Positions 22,555 to 34,047 of a stretch of 64,000 nucleotides of DNA are shown piece after piece. The translations under genes were made by a program, and so were the position numbers. The notes beneath the pieces were generated by a model. The model was not told the origin of the DNA, ran no database searches, and worked only from the letters and a program-made list of their open reading frames with translations. Numbering within the stretch: position 1 is the first letter of the stretch; the number at the start of each line of letters is the position of its first letter. Source of the DNA: Doryteuthis pealeii (taxonomy: Eukaryota; Mollusca; Cephalopoda; Myopsida; Loliginidae); contig CM042138.1 of assembly GCA_023376005.1 (NCBI GenBank), positions 99,295,491 to 99,359,490 of the forward strand, given 5' to 3'.

Positions 22555-22770
22555 ACATAGTTCTATGATATCAAGTATTCCTATAATACAAATAATTTGC
22601 ACACCGTTGTATGGTTACAAGTACTCCTACCTAATGTTGATAATTTATACACAATTATATGGTTTCAAGTAATTATTTCTATTTAATAATAACCATTTGT
22701 TTACACACAGTTATATGGCTTCAATTAACTGATAATAATAATCATTAGTAAACAATTATAGCTTCAAGTA
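22555..22770. repeat. Diverged units of the 45-bp minisatellite
   Basis: TATGATATCAAGTATTCC, AATACAAATAATTTGCACAC and later variants with TATGGTTTCAAGTAA match units at 5231-5635. Confidence 0.55.
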
Positions 22771-22889
22771 ACTATTCTTTATACAAATGATTTACTGTTA
22801 TATATCATCAAGTATTCAGATTTTCAATCTGGAACATCATCATTCCACCGTAACATGAAATGAACACAAAAAGCTCGCTGTTAAGCAAT

Positions 22890-23516
22890 TGTTATATAAT
22901 TCATGGATAAAGTATGAATTATGTAAGTACTGTAGTTAGATAAATTTTGAATCAGAGTTTGTTCAATATTATTCAAAATAACGGGGGTTGAGTAGAAAAT
23001 TACCTTAACCGTTTGATTTGTGCTGACATCAGTTAGTAAATTTTGAATTTCAGAGTTCGTTAGATTCAAATAACGGGGTACAGTGGAAAATTACCTAACT
23101 GTTATGGTTATGATTGATTTGTGGTGACATCCACTTGACCCCTCGAAAGATGCGCCAATAGGACACGTGAGACAAAAGTTTTAGTTTTAGTTTAGGTGCG
23201 ACCAGAAAGTCAGTGTGAGCGGATGCAGAGGTCCGCTCGCTCTGAGATGTCGCTTCTCAGCACGCAGTCCTCGGCTGGGGTTTGTTCTTAATAAAGACTT
23301 AAAGAAAAACAACAAAATCTTGTTGATTAATTAAAATAAAAATGCACAGACACCCAGCCCAACCAGAAAGAAGTCAACCCAACAGCAGAGCCCACAAGAG
23401 AAGTTGACGATCGACAAAGTAGATAGACAAGAAAACAAGCAAGAACTCCTCATCCTCTCCTCATACTCTGTCCCTCTCTCGCCATTTATATACCCAATGT
23501 TAAGGGGTATATAACA
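22890..23516 (+). mobile_element. Solo LTR of a retrotransposon (family L)
   Basis: Bounded by TGTTATATA and TATATAACA, a perfect 9-base terminal inverted repeat in the TG...CA form, and flanked by the 4-base duplication CAAT (22886-22889 and 23517-23520). A second copy occurs inverted at 49140-49648. Orientation is inferred from an AATAAA at about 23291, preceded by a GC-richer stretch that would suit an R region. No internal gag-pol sequence is next to it, so it is a solo LTR. Superfamily is not determined; a 4-base duplication is compatible with Gypsy-type elements. Confidence 0.75.
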
Positions 23517-23707
23517 CAATTACAGATTCACCAGTCTTAAAATAAATGTTACAACAGCAAATGCATGAGGTGCACTGGTCCAACACATAATTGTAATTGA
23601 TCTAAACTGAAAGAAAAAATATGGTAAGACATTAGAGAGATGAATTTATTCAATTGAAAAGATAAATTCTGCAATTTGGAAGAAATGCCAAACTAGAAAT
23701 TTATTGT

Positions 23708-23763
23708 CATCCTCTTTTGCTGGAATTCCTTTATACTATAAAGGAGTTCCAGCAAAGGAGGAT
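23708..23763. repeat. Short inverted repeat
   Basis: TCCTCTTTTGCTGGAATTCC pairs with GGAGTTCCAGCAAAGGAGGA across five bases. Confidence 0.7.
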
Positions 23764-23769
23764 ATATAA

Positions 23770-24200
23770 ATTATAGCACCTACAATCTTATACAATAAAA
23801 AAAAAAGAAAGATTTTATATTCGTTTAAATACTTATAACCCTTATTTTCTGTAGGGTAATGCTCATAAGTTATTGAACAAGCACCAAATCTTGTTTTCTA
23901 TTAAGGAGGTGTATTTTCACAACTTGTCTTCCTATCATTTCAACGTTATAAATAAAACATTTAATTCCTCAAGTTTCCCAGTTTAAACAATTCAGAAGTT
24001 ATTGATTGCCTAAACAGAAATCTTTAAGAATATTTTCAACCATTTTGTTTTCTTTCAACATGAAATAATTTGTATAAGACAAAGATAAATATAATAAATG
24101 ATAATTTGCTACAAAAAGATTCCTATGGGTACATGAAGTTTTTCAGAAAATTATCACCAATGTAGGTACACACTCCAAAAAGGTTATGGCACCACAGGCC
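23770..24200. other. AT-rich stretch, nothing recognised
   Basis: No ORF above background and no match to the repeat families described here. Confidence 0.35.
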
Positions 24201-24203
24201 TGT

Positions 24204-24378
24204 GATCAGTATAGTATTGGTGTACTCTACTTAACATGGGTTTTCTAAGTTAATTTTATTAAGATCAGTATAGTATTGGTGTGCTCTACTTAACATGGGT
24301 TTTCTAAGTTAATTTTACTAAGATCAGTATAGTATTGGTGTGCTCTACTAACATTTTTTCAAAGTTAATTTTATTGTA
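24204..24378 (+). repeat. Tandem triplication of a 59-bp unit
   Basis: Units start GATCAGTATAGTATTGGTGT at exactly 24204, 24263 and 24322. The first two differ at only two positions; the third is diverged at its end. Confidence 0.9.
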
Positions 24379-24694
24379 TTATTTAAGCAGCAAAATACAA
24401 ACAGAGTGGATTTGTCACATGATATAGTGTATATGTCACATGACAGCTTACATCCAGGTTTAACATTGAAATCAGAAGATTCATTTATCAATTTTATACA
24501 TCTGTTTACTTTGTACTACAAAAAAGATACAGAAATAAAGTTACACTGTTTATTATATCTAACTAGCAGAGTTACAAGGCATTGCTTGGGATTTTCATTA
24601 TAACAACTATCCTATATTACATATATGTTGAAAGATGGTCATTATTAAACATAAAGAATGTTGAGTTACTTTTATTAAAGTTTAGAATGCTTAT

Positions 24695-24890
24695 ACGCAT
24701 TCCCTCACCAACTCAGTCTGAGTAGCACCACAGGGATCTGTGTAGTAAAGTGATAGGTTGATGGTAGTTGTGGCATTCCACCTCAAACACCAAAACAATT
24801 TCCTTGGTCTAGCACTATTGAAAAGGGGATAGACTCCGTTGTTATCTGGCTGAACCTGACTTGAAAGCCACCCCAACGACTTTACTTTCT
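24695..24890 (+). repeat. SINE family A, 5' truncated
   Basis: Begins at CTCACCAACTCAGTCTGAGT and lacks the tRNA-like head. Confidence 0.75.
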
Positions 24891-24919
24891 TTTTTTTATA
24901 TGCACTCAAAAGCATCAAG

Positions 24920-25010
24920 GGTTGCCACCCACAGCCAACAGTTGTTCTCATTGGAGTGGGGTGGAGTGGGGTCTTACCCCTCTGCAGAGGTGCTGACAGG
25001 GCAGGCGGCA
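24920..25010 (+). repeat. Family C 3' fragment
   Basis: GGGTTGCCACCCACAGCCAAC and CTTACCCCTCTGCAGAGGTG. Confidence 0.6.
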
Positions 25011-25079
25011 GGTGTTTTACGTAGATATGTAGAGGATTTCAATAGATGCATCAATTCAAAAGCGGAAAGATTTTTTTTA

Positions 25080-25900
25080 TGAAAAGTTGATGACAAAGGA
25101 CACAAAAAGAGATCAGCCCAAAAGACACAAAGATCGGAAACAAATGTCGTCATTAGATTAACAATCTCTGTTTATTTGGTTTTCTTTTTTCTTTTTTTTT
25201 TTTTTTTTTTTTTGGGTTTTCTCTTTCCAATTATTCCTTTCAATAAATTAAGACTTACATTGAATTATTTCCCAAGAGTTTTGTTCTGTTCATTTATTGG
25301 CTGTGTTTACTTTGAACATTCAGGAAAAATCTCCCAACAAAAGACACAAAACCAAAAACAATAGACAGAGTGAATGGCATTGATTAAGTTTGAAATGCGA
25401 TGAATGGAACCATTTGGAATTAGTAACAAGAATGCATTTTATTTTTCAAAAGATTTAACAAATAAAAATTGCTGCATTCTTATCTAAGACACCAAACTGC
25501 ACTATTTTGAAAAATCAATATAAACTTCACTATGATACAAAATCTATAAAAATGTACTAATTAAAATTGTAGTGACTGGAAATATTATTCAACGTCAAAG
25601 TCATGAACTGCAACTCTTGGAAACCTTTAGCATGAATAAAAAGTGTAAGTGTTTATTCTGATTTATAACTCAAAGTAAATGGAAATAAGACTTTATGTTG
25701 TGTTGTATTAAGCAAAGTTTTATATTTGCCTAATCAGTAGGAAATATGGAAGAAGAATTTTAAAATTACAAGTTTTTCAAGTAGAAGAAAAACTAAATTG
25801 ACAAGTAGAAGCAATAAATTAATTTTGCTTACCAATTTACTTGTGCAATGAGTGTCCCACTGTGTAAGATTAAACTAAGCCAGACTGTCTCAGATTGGTG
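25080..25900. other. AT-rich stretch with poly(T)
   Basis: A run of T at 25192-25213; otherwise no recognised element or gene. Confidence 0.35.
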
Positions 25901-25954
25901 GTTTTATTTATTGGCATATCAACCCTTGTTGGTTATTTAATGCCAAATCTTATA

Positions 25955-26160
25955 TATAATCCAAAAGTTTGGAGAAGAAATCTTCCTTACAACATAGAAG
26001 GTTTTTTTTAAAGTGTCATAGTTTGCAGAGCTCAATGTATGCTCTTATTGTCAGTCACAGAGCAAAAATATAAGTAAAAATATAACAGAAGATTTCGATT
26101 TTTTGCTTTATAGCCTATTTCAGGAAGCCTAGATCAAGTGACTAAAGTTCCCAATCATCA
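25955..26160 (+). repeat. Dispersed repeat, family H
   Basis: Inverted counterpart of 6290-6440 (GAAGAAATCTTCCTTACAAC, GAGCTCAATGTATGCTC, GCCTATTTCAGGAAGC). Preceded by a module copy at 25905-25950. Confidence 0.5.
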
Positions 26161-26208
26161 GATGTGAATGATGAATTCTTTATTTGAAAATAGTATTCGC
26201 AGATTAGT

Positions 26209-26210
<2 letters not shown>

Positions 26211-26273
<63 letters not shown>
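26211..26273. repeat. (TA)n microsatellite
   Basis: About 63 bases of uninterrupted alternating A/T. Confidence 0.95.
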
Positions 26274-26274
<1 letters not shown>

Positions 26275-26647
26275 TAGCAAAAGTACCCGGTCAATGACCG
26301 GACTATATATAAAGTTTGGATCATAGATAGGCGAGAGATTCCGAGCTGAACGGCTTAGACTGTGATTTTGTTCACTAAAATTAAACTAAACTGCTGGTAT
26401 AGATATAATAGAAAGCAGAAAGCGAACAATATTTTATTATCAGCAGCAGCTGGTATACGAACAGTTCCGCAAATCGGTTGATTTTGGTTTAATTGATTAT
26501 ATCCCTTAATCAGTAAAAATACATGACCAAATTTGGCGTTTCTTAGAAGGATATTAAGGGGTATGCAAGATTTTGAATCTGAGTGACGTCCCCTTTCGGA
26601 GATATACGTCGACACGTACATACCAAACTTTCTTTTATATATATAGA
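26274..26647 (-). mobile_element. Short non-autonomous Helitron (374 bp)
   Basis: On the minus strand it begins TCTATATATATAAAAG after an A and ends GCTAG before a T, the A|TC...CTRR|T arrangement of Helitrons. The stem-loop CCGGTCATTGACCGG (26287-26301) lies about ten bases inside the 3' end, as expected. No Rep/helicase ORF; the longest frame (26355-26621) is not a recognised domain. Inserted beside a TA repeat. Confidence 0.75.
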
Positions 26648-26764
26648 TAAGTGTGTGTGTGTGTAAGTATATTTGTTTAAGAAATATTTTTTATTAACCT
26701 CATGTGTACTAATAAATTGGTAGAAATAATTGTCATTAACTTCATGTGTATTATTGATAAATGC

Positions 26765-27110
26765 TGGTAGTTGACCCTCGGCCACCACCTCCTAGCACCT
26801 ATATGATAAAAAGGGTGGGTGTTTGCTATAAGCAATTTGAAGAATATGATCAGGTTAATCATATAAGTGCATAACCAACCAACTGATTAGATGGGACCCT
26901 TCTGACTGTCAGTCTAGCCCAAGTAAAGGCAGAAGTTGAGTATTGCATGTCTTGGGACCACTTAGTACCAGGGTCTCAGACAGCTCACCCCTCACAATCC
27001 TGTCTTCAGGCATTATGGCTTGCCACTCATGCCCAACAGGTGGCCCCCATTTGGGAAAGAGTATTACCCCACTGCAGGGATGCAGTCGGTGTATTCTAAC
27101 AGTGGTTAGC
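26765..27110 (+). repeat. Family C, 5' truncated
   Basis: From GACCCTCGGCCACCACCTCC through GATAAAAAGGGTGGG to GGGATGCAGTCGGTGTATTC. Confidence 0.7.
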
Positions 27111-27468
27111 AATTTAGTCTTCATTATTCTACAGGAATGAGTGATCTTCATTGAGTGTTCCAGAACTGAATGGTTACCAAAGATAAAAGCGAGGTCTTCA
27201 AATGCTGATTTTCAAGGTAGGCATTATCCAAACTAATGTCCATTTTGAAGCTTTTCCCCTGACATATTTCAATTGTAGATAGCTACCAGAACCACATTTT
27301 TTAGCAAAAAACAACATTTCAGAAAAAACTGATACTTTAAAACCTTTAAATCACCATAGACTCTCTTATAATAATCAATGTAAATGCTATGAATTGGTGC
27401 TAGAACAATAAAAAGAATATTTTCTGAATAAAATCAATAAATTTCCAGCCTTGTTCTTATTTTTTATA

Positions 27469-27470
<2 letters not shown>

Positions 27471-27504
<34 letters not shown>
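27471..27504. repeat. Poly(T) tract
   Basis: A run of about 34 Ts. Confidence 0.9.
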
Positions 27505-27505
<1 letters not shown>

Positions 27506-27759
27506 GCAACAATCTGAATGAAAAATATGGCAAAAATAATCGAATTTGGTACCAAAATAATGAAACTTCTCTAACAAAATTCCCCAGTGGCTGGAAAATA
27601 CATACGAGCAAAAAAGAATGTAGTATGAAATCAGACTATAGTTGCACACAGCTCATCACACTAATAATCAAAACTGCATCCGGGGATTCACCATCTGAGT
27701 GTAAAACAGGAACCAGCAGACACAAGATTTTCAACTATAAATCATATATAGTTTAATGG

Positions 27760-28650
27760 TTTGCATGACAGACTAGCAGACCATAATGAGTTTGGTTCTC
27801 ACTGGGTACCTCATACTTCAGGCCATTTGATTTGGTTTCTTTGTTTAATGACATATCTACCTTTGTGGCTCCCAAGGCACCATATGACCCCTGTTGAGAA
27901 ACCCTGGTCTAAGTAACTAATACAGAACTTCAAACCTTGCAGCTTCCTGTCTAATATTCTAACCACCAAGATTTAAAAAAAAAATCTTTTAAATAAATAA
28001 AAAATAAATAAAAAAGTCTTAATATTCTCTTTGTGAGCAAATGAACTGTTTGATAAGGGGTGGTTTACTTACCCTGATTGTAACTATCCTCATGTCTTTT
28101 ATAAAGTATTTATATCACGTCAGTCATAGAAGTTAAACAAAGGGAGGCCAGAGAGTGCATTGAAATTAGTTTGTGTAGTGAAGAGGACAATGTCTTCTAG
28201 CAGATAATGGACAAGTTTACCAATATCAAATGATACCATACTTTTGGCAATACAAGAAAAAATGTGTTGTTTTTTTTTAAAGTATAATAACTTTAAAAAA
28301 TCAATGTAGATTATTGACACATGAAACCTGGAAAAAATTTTTATGACTGAACTAATAAAAGAATTTTTCTTTTTTCCTATTCTTCATTTCTTGTGCGAAA
28401 TATAAAAATGTCATCAATAAAGTTTCATAAAATTCTATTCAAAATTTGGCTTATGAGCAAAGGGCAAAGTAATTTGCATTTTGTATAGTTGTTGAAAAAA
28501 TATAAAATAAACAAAAATGTTTTGAAAAAAATGTAATCTATCTACACATGCAACAAAGATGTGTGAAAGTTACATGGAGCTTCTTTGCAATACAAGAGCT
28601 GAGAACAAAGAAGTTCATAGTACAAATAATTATATATATATATATATACT
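27760..28650. other. AT-rich stretch with repeat fragments
   Basis: A module-like segment at 27830-27870 (TTGGTTTCTTTGTTTAATGAC). The rest is unassigned. Confidence 0.35.
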
Positions 28651-28654
28651 GTAT

Positions 28655-28965
28655 ATGGAAGTCAGACCTCGTTGAAGTGACAATACTTTCAGGCCATAGT
28701 GGTATCAGTGATGTTGTATGGCTGCACCACTTGGACCTTGACAAGGCGCCTGGAAAATATGCTAGATGGGAGCTGCACAAGGATGCTGTGTGCAATCTTG
28801 AACAAATCGTGGAAGCAACATCCCACAAGAAAGCAGCTATATACCCACCTGTCCCCTATGACACAAACCATCTGAGTAAGATGGACAAGACATGCTGGAC
28901 ACTGCTGGAGAACTAAGGATGAACTCATAAGGCGTCCTTCTGTGGAAACCAGCTCATGAACATGA
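28655..28965 (+). pseudogene. LINE ORF2 C-terminal tail remnant
   Basis: Forward frames read WKSDL, then after a shift MLYGCTTWTLTRRLENML, DGSCTRMLCAILNKSWKQHP, TRKQLYTHL, VRWTRHAGHCWRTKDELI. This is the segment just downstream of the RT domain in a LINE family widespread in invertebrates (LYGC.TWTL and HAGHCWR are diagnostic). At least one stop (in TI*VRW) and a frameshift are present. It starts abruptly after a (TA)n, consistent with 5' truncation. Confidence 0.75.
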
Positions 28966-29108
28966 ATGATAGGGATGGTTGGTGAGAGATTGTCATGGAT
29001 ATCCACATTGCTGACGTGACATGATTATATATATATTATATATATAAGATGAACAAAAAGTGATGAGACAAACAGGAATATTTCTTATATGTTATTTATT
29101 CTCAACTA

Positions 29109-29132
29109 GTTTCAACCTTAGGTCATTGTCAG
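29109..29132 (-). other. Hammerhead-like core motif, solitary
   Basis: On the minus strand CTGACAA (29132-29126), a short hairpin GACC-TAA-GGTT, and GAAAC (29113-29109). CTGACAA deviates from CTGANGA at the penultimate base. Not inside a visible palindrome. Confidence 0.35.
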
Positions 29133-29359
29133 GAGAAAATTTATTGTGAAAGATATTGTTTTTAGAGAGTTTAAAAATTTTTTTTAACTGTTTGACAAGC
29201 CACTATAATCTGAGCAGAGAAATGTATTAGAAGTGGTGATTCCATATATAAGTTAAGGTAGGGAAGACTTGGTTTGAAAAATCACATAGGTGAGAAACAG
29301 TCAGTTACCAAGCCTGTTGACTTCATGACTTCTCTACCATGATATTGAGCACTATTTAC

Positions 29360-29500
29360 TTATAAATACAGGTCAGAGTGGGCTTGGGAGTAATGCCAAT
29401 GAAGGGGTACTCTATACACCCCAGATCCCAAGCTTAAGCCTCACCATCAGATGCAGTTTAGTTTCATATCCAAGATAAATAATATATTCTAAGCCCCACC
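29360..29500 (+). repeat. Family C fragment
   Basis: GTCAGAGTGGGCTTGGGAGT, GAAGGGGTACTC and GATGCAGTTTAGTTTCATAT. Confidence 0.6.
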
Positions 29501-29689
29501 AGTACGCTGGCTTTTTACACTGAGGAAAAAGCAACATTATGATGATGTCATATAGGGGCATTTTTAATGGTTATCAAGTTAGGCTAGCATTAATAGTGAG
29601 TTTGATTTTCACTGTGTCTTGTACTTCCAACGAGTGATGTCATACAAGACTACCCCAATCTATGGGTAAATAGTTGGTTGGCTGGTTGG

Positions 29690-29950
29690 TAGGTAGGTGG
29701 TTGGATTTTACAGCATGTCAACCCGTACTGGGTTATTTTATGCCGAAGATTTTTTCTATCATGCTTGATAGGTAATCAAAATTTAAAAAAAAAAACATTT
29801 TTTAAACTCATTTTCTATTTAAGCCATAGATGGGACCCTAACAAGTACTACCACTCCGGCTTAGGGTGACCTGAGTAATGGTAATAAAGGAGTACTCCCC
29901 ACTCCCCAGAGCTCCAAAATTGGAACTTCACCATTAGATGCAGTTTAAAT
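29690..29950 (+). repeat. Family C 5' portion
   Basis: Starts with the module (ACAGCATGTCAACCCG...GGGTTATTTTATGCC) and continues to CTTCACCATTAGATGCAGTT. Confidence 0.7.
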
Positions 29951-30084
29951 GGGTAAATAGTATAACAAATTGGGTTCATTAGCCTTGGTAAAGCAATCGG
30001 TCTTAGAGAAGGAAAGAAACCAAAAAACTCTGAATTCAAAACCTAAACAACACTGAATCAAACCAATATAATGACTTTCTTTTG

Positions 30085-30358
30085 GAGATGCGTGGTATAA
30101 TGGTTAGAGTCGTAGGAAATGGACTCATCGATTCGAGTTCAAATCCTGCACAAGGCTGTTTGCATTTAACACAGCACTAATATCTTTGGAAAGGTATGAA
30201 TTCAACTACTCTCCCTCCAGCTATGGGCAAATAGTAGGGAAGATTGGGTTCTTTAACCTGGCTAGGTAACCAGTCTAGAAGGAAAACTGAATTCAAACCT
30301 GTTAAACTGCTTAAGAAATTGACCTTGTGTCACATCCTGCTCATGCGGAGGGGTTAGT
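30085..30358 (+). repeat. tRNA-derived SINE, family B (full length)
   Basis: GTGGTATAATGGTTAGAGTC (box A region), GAGTTCAAATCCTGC (box B), the body, and the complete tail GACCTTGTGTCACATCCTGC...GGGGTTAG, followed by (TA)n. One of the clearest copies. Confidence 0.85.
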
Positions 30359-31117
30359 GTGTATATATATATATATATATGTGTGTGTATAATGCTTTTC
30401 TTTCACACATCCTCCAAAATATCAATTTTTATTTACAACTTTTCAAACAAACCAAAAAAGATCAACTCACAATATCAAACAGTCAATAATTACATATTTT
30501 AAATAAAACTCATAAAAAAATCAATTTTCTGCAATTTCAAAAACATTTGACCATCAAATGGCTGTTTGTCTTTGATCCAGGATTTATCAAAAGTGATAAA
30601 TTCATTTATTATCTCTTCAGTAGATTGATTAGCATTATCCATTTATTTAACAAAAAAGTAAAGTTTATCTGTTGAATACAAATTTGTAAATCAATATGTC
30701 TGTAAATTTGCTTAAAATGTCTTTGAACAGATTAGATTTCATTAAGATAAGTTATATAATTCCTAAGTGTTGAAGTTCTTTTTAACATGGTTCAGAAAAT
30801 AATAGCAATTAACCTTTTATCTTTTTTTTTCCTTTGCGATAATGTGTCAGATATTTTTCTGCAATACATGCAATGGTATCTTGACTTACAAGTTTAATTC
30901 ATTCTGCTCATAACTCAATTTCCTCATATATCAAATCAATTTTCCCCACTGAAATAAATTGAAATGCCATTAATCTGTTCCAGCACCCCCCCCCCCAAAA
31001 AAAAAACACTGATTTTTTTTGTTCTGTTTTTCTTTGTTTTTTGTTTTTTTTTCAAGTAAAGAAAATAGCATTGCATTGTATAAAAATGTAAAACTAAAAA
31101 GTCTTGGGGGGGGGGGG

Positions 31118-31323
31118 TGCTAAAGTTGGTATCAGCCAGACAGCGAGGGTGTCTATCCCCTTTTCACTTCACGCAAGACCAAAGATATTGTTTTTGGCAT
31201 CTGAGGCAGAGCACCACACCTATCATCAGCGCCTTATATGCTGAGTTGGCAAGGGCCAATATCGAACCCAGAACCTTCTGGTTCCTAGTCGGATGCCCTA
31301 CCGACTGAGCTAAACCGGCCCTA
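31118..31323 (-). repeat. tRNA-derived SINE, family A
   Basis: Minus copy with excellent box A (TTAGCTCAGTCGGTAGGGCA) and box B (GGTTCGATATTGG). Preceded on the plus strand by a G-run. Confidence 0.85.
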
Positions 31324-31429
31324 TAAAATAGAATGTAATGAATTATATGCTGTAATATGTTTTAATGTTTATTCTTTTAATAAATGATATTTTTCTTTGG
31401 CATAATATATTTCAAAACTTAAATTTAAG

Positions 31430-31675
31430 GTCAGTTTAGCTCAGTTGGTAGAACATCCACATAGAATCACAAGGTTCCAGGTTTGATACTGGTCCTCGCC
31501 AACTCAGCGTATGAGTAGCACAACTTGAATCTGTGCAGTAAAGTGGGGAGTTGATGGTAGGTGTGGCCATCCTCCTCAGATGCAAAAAACATATCTCTGG
31601 TCTAGCACTAATGAAAAAGGGATAGACTCCTTCGCTGTCTGACTGATACTGACAATAGGCCACTCTGACTTGATT
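31430..31675 (+). repeat. tRNA-derived SINE, family A (full length)
   Basis: AGTTTAGCTCAGTTGGTAGA, GGTTTGATACTGG, and the complete body to AATAGGCCACTCTGACTTG. Faces away from the minus copy about 106 bases upstream. Confidence 0.85.
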
Positions 31676-31924
31676 TTCTTATTAAAAAAAGCATATCTAA
31701 AGCTCATTTGTACCTCAACAGCTCTCAATAAAAAGAAGAAAAAAAAAGCCAGGTGATAGCTCATATCTCAGAAATCTAAGTTGGGGTCTCATAAATCATG
31801 ATACCGCTGTATATCTAAAACCTACAATTGTTGGTTCTTTACTCATTTTTGACAAATATATTTTTCATCGTATGTCTGTTGCATTTTTAATCCTTACACT
31901 CAGATCATCATTCTACAGAAAGAG

Positions 31925-32190
31925 AAACTTTGCTGATAGCTTTTTGATTTAGTGCATCCTGGGCTGCACATATTTGCTTTAAACGAGTCCTCAGGAAATT
32001 TATGGGTCCCAACTAAAGCCATCTAACTCCTACATTGTAACCTATCCTGTGTAATTCATTTAAGAAACTATTGAAATGTATTTAAAGTTAGCTTGAAATG
32101 GTGAGGGAAGAAAAAAGAAAAACACTGGGATGCATCGAAATGATTTATTGTGCATCAAGGACGCAGGACTCTTACCTATCAGCATCTCTG
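31925..32190 (+). mobile_element. MITE family D, internally deleted
   Basis: TGCTGATAGCTTTTTGATTT at left and CCTATCAGCATCTCTG at right. About 70 internal bases are missing relative to the 338-bp form. Confidence 0.7.
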
Positions 32191-32199
32191 AAAGAGTGC

Positions 32200-32600
32200 A
32201 GATCAGAAATAAAGAATGTCTCTGAGACAAAATCACACCTCTTAATATCTATAGCTTGTCTTAACATGACAGCTGCCTTACAAATTAAAAGCTTTAGAAG
32301 ATTAGGGATACAAGATTAAGTCTCAGTGACTTATCTTTTAGTTTCTAATCTGTGTTGTTTACTAGTATCATTCTTTAAAAGCCAAGTCATGCTGAAAGCA
32401 CCAGTTCCCACAAGATCACAAAAATTAAGCAGCAATGACTATTCAGTACTTTTTAGATAGCTGACCACTGAGTAACAGGGGGTACTGTAAGCAAACTAAG
32501 ACATGTATTAGAAACAAACCAAAACAAAAAAATAAATAAAATCATTCTATGGTTGTTGAAAGATGGAATAAATCACTACTGAAATAAGATGAATGAATCC
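32200..32600. other. Unassigned stretch
   Basis: Nothing recognised; an open frame running from the MITE to 32319 is fortuitous. Confidence 0.3.
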
Positions 32601-32604
32601 AATA

Positions 32605-32754
32605 TACAAAGTGTGTGAAAAAATATTGAGATTTTTTTAACTTTTTGACACACCTTGGATTTGAACAAATTAATGAATAGAACATTATTTTTTTCAAATA
32701 CAAGATGTGTCAAAAAGTACAAAAAATCTTAATACTTTGTTGACACACCTTGTA
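32605..32754. mobile_element. Palindromic MITE with TA target duplication (150 bp)
   Basis: Starts TACAAAGTGTGTG and ends CACACCTTGTA, flanked by TA on both sides. Each arm carries its own inverted motif (GTGTG...AAAA and CTTTTTGACACACC), so the whole has a fourfold arrangement. TA duplication and termini suggest a Tc1/mariner-type non-autonomous element. Confidence 0.65.
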
Positions 32755-32759
32755 TAATA

Positions 32760-33660
32760 AACTACCTGAGTTACCCAGCATTGACCATGATTTTAAAAAG
32801 TTAAAAATAATTCTCTCATTCTTATATATAATAAAATAATAAAATTCTTAATAAAATTTTTTGTATATATTTGTTTTATTAGCTTTTATTCTTCATACAT
32901 TCTTCTTTTTTTATTCTTCTTGTTTGAATTTATGTATTTTATTTGAATTTTATTAGGTTTTTATCCTTTATTAATTTGTTTTATCTCCTAATCATCTTTT
33001 TAATTAATCTTTTTATATATCATTGATTTATAGCCTTATTATATTTTCATTTAGTTTTTCCTATAGAAAATGAGGCATAAAAAAGTATAAAAGTACAATA
33101 GATATATTCTAATGTAAGTTAATGAACTGTTTAGCATAAAATTAAATTGAAAAAAAAAATGGGAACCTGATTTCAGGGGAAAAGAAAAAAAGAAGAAAAA
33201 AAGAGAAAGAAAAGAATGTTTTTAGGAGACAGAGAGTCACAAGGCAAGTGACTTTTTGAAAATCAACCTCAACTGAATCAGGTCAGGATACTCCTCTAGG
33301 TCAGCTAGTCACAGATGAATGACTACAAGTAATTAGGGAAAAATTTGAACATTCTTGGTGAGGGAAGAACTTTTAAGGATTCCAAAATACAAGAACCTGA
33401 AACCAATATGTTAGAATGAAGCGCTCTTTTAATAGAAAAAATTAGTCAGTCTTTCTCTCTCTTACTAGGCCACCCACGCTGGTACGTTAAAAGGAATAAA
33501 ACCTGATGTCTGATTTGAAAAATACTAAAGAGTTCACATGTTTTTCCATGTTTGCCTTTGTGCCTTCTAATTTATGCCTGAGAGATAACATGATATGAAA
33601 GGTCTTGGTAGTGACTACGCTACACTAAGACCCCCAAGTAGATGCCTGAAACTGCAGATA
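32760..33660. other. AT-rich unassigned stretch
   Basis: Very T-rich from 32830 to 33060, then purine-rich at 33170-33220. No gene or element recognised. Confidence 0.35.
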
Positions 33661-33668
33661 GAATCAAA

Positions 33669-33671
<3 letters not shown>

Positions 33672-33706
<35 letters not shown>
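33672..33706. repeat. (TA)n microsatellite
   Basis: About 35 bases. Confidence 0.9.
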
Positions 33707-33707
<1 letters not shown>

Positions 33708-33714
<7 letters not shown>

Positions 33715-34047
33715 TTACCAGACCCTCCACCACAGGCAGGATGTGACACAAGGTTAATTTTTAAGTAGAGTATATATTTACCAAACACCTCTACACAAGC
33801 AGGATGTGACACAAGGTCAATTTCTTAAGCGGATAACAGGTTTGAATTCAGTTTTCCTTCCCCTAGACTGGTTGCCTAACCAAGGTTAAAGAGCCCAGTC
33901 TGCCCAACTATTTACTCATAGCTGGAGGGAGAATAGTTGGATTCATATCTTTCCCAAGGGTATTAGCACCATGTGAAATGCAAACAACCTTGTCTAGGAT
34001 TTGAACTCATTTCGTTGTAACCATTACACCACCAAGCGCCTCCATTT
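33708..34047 (-). repeat. Two SINE family B copies, one a tail fragment
   Basis: Tail fragment at 33708-33777 (CAGGCAGGATGTGACACAAGG), then a longer copy at 33778-34047 ending in CATTACACCACCAAGCGCC. Confidence 0.75.
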
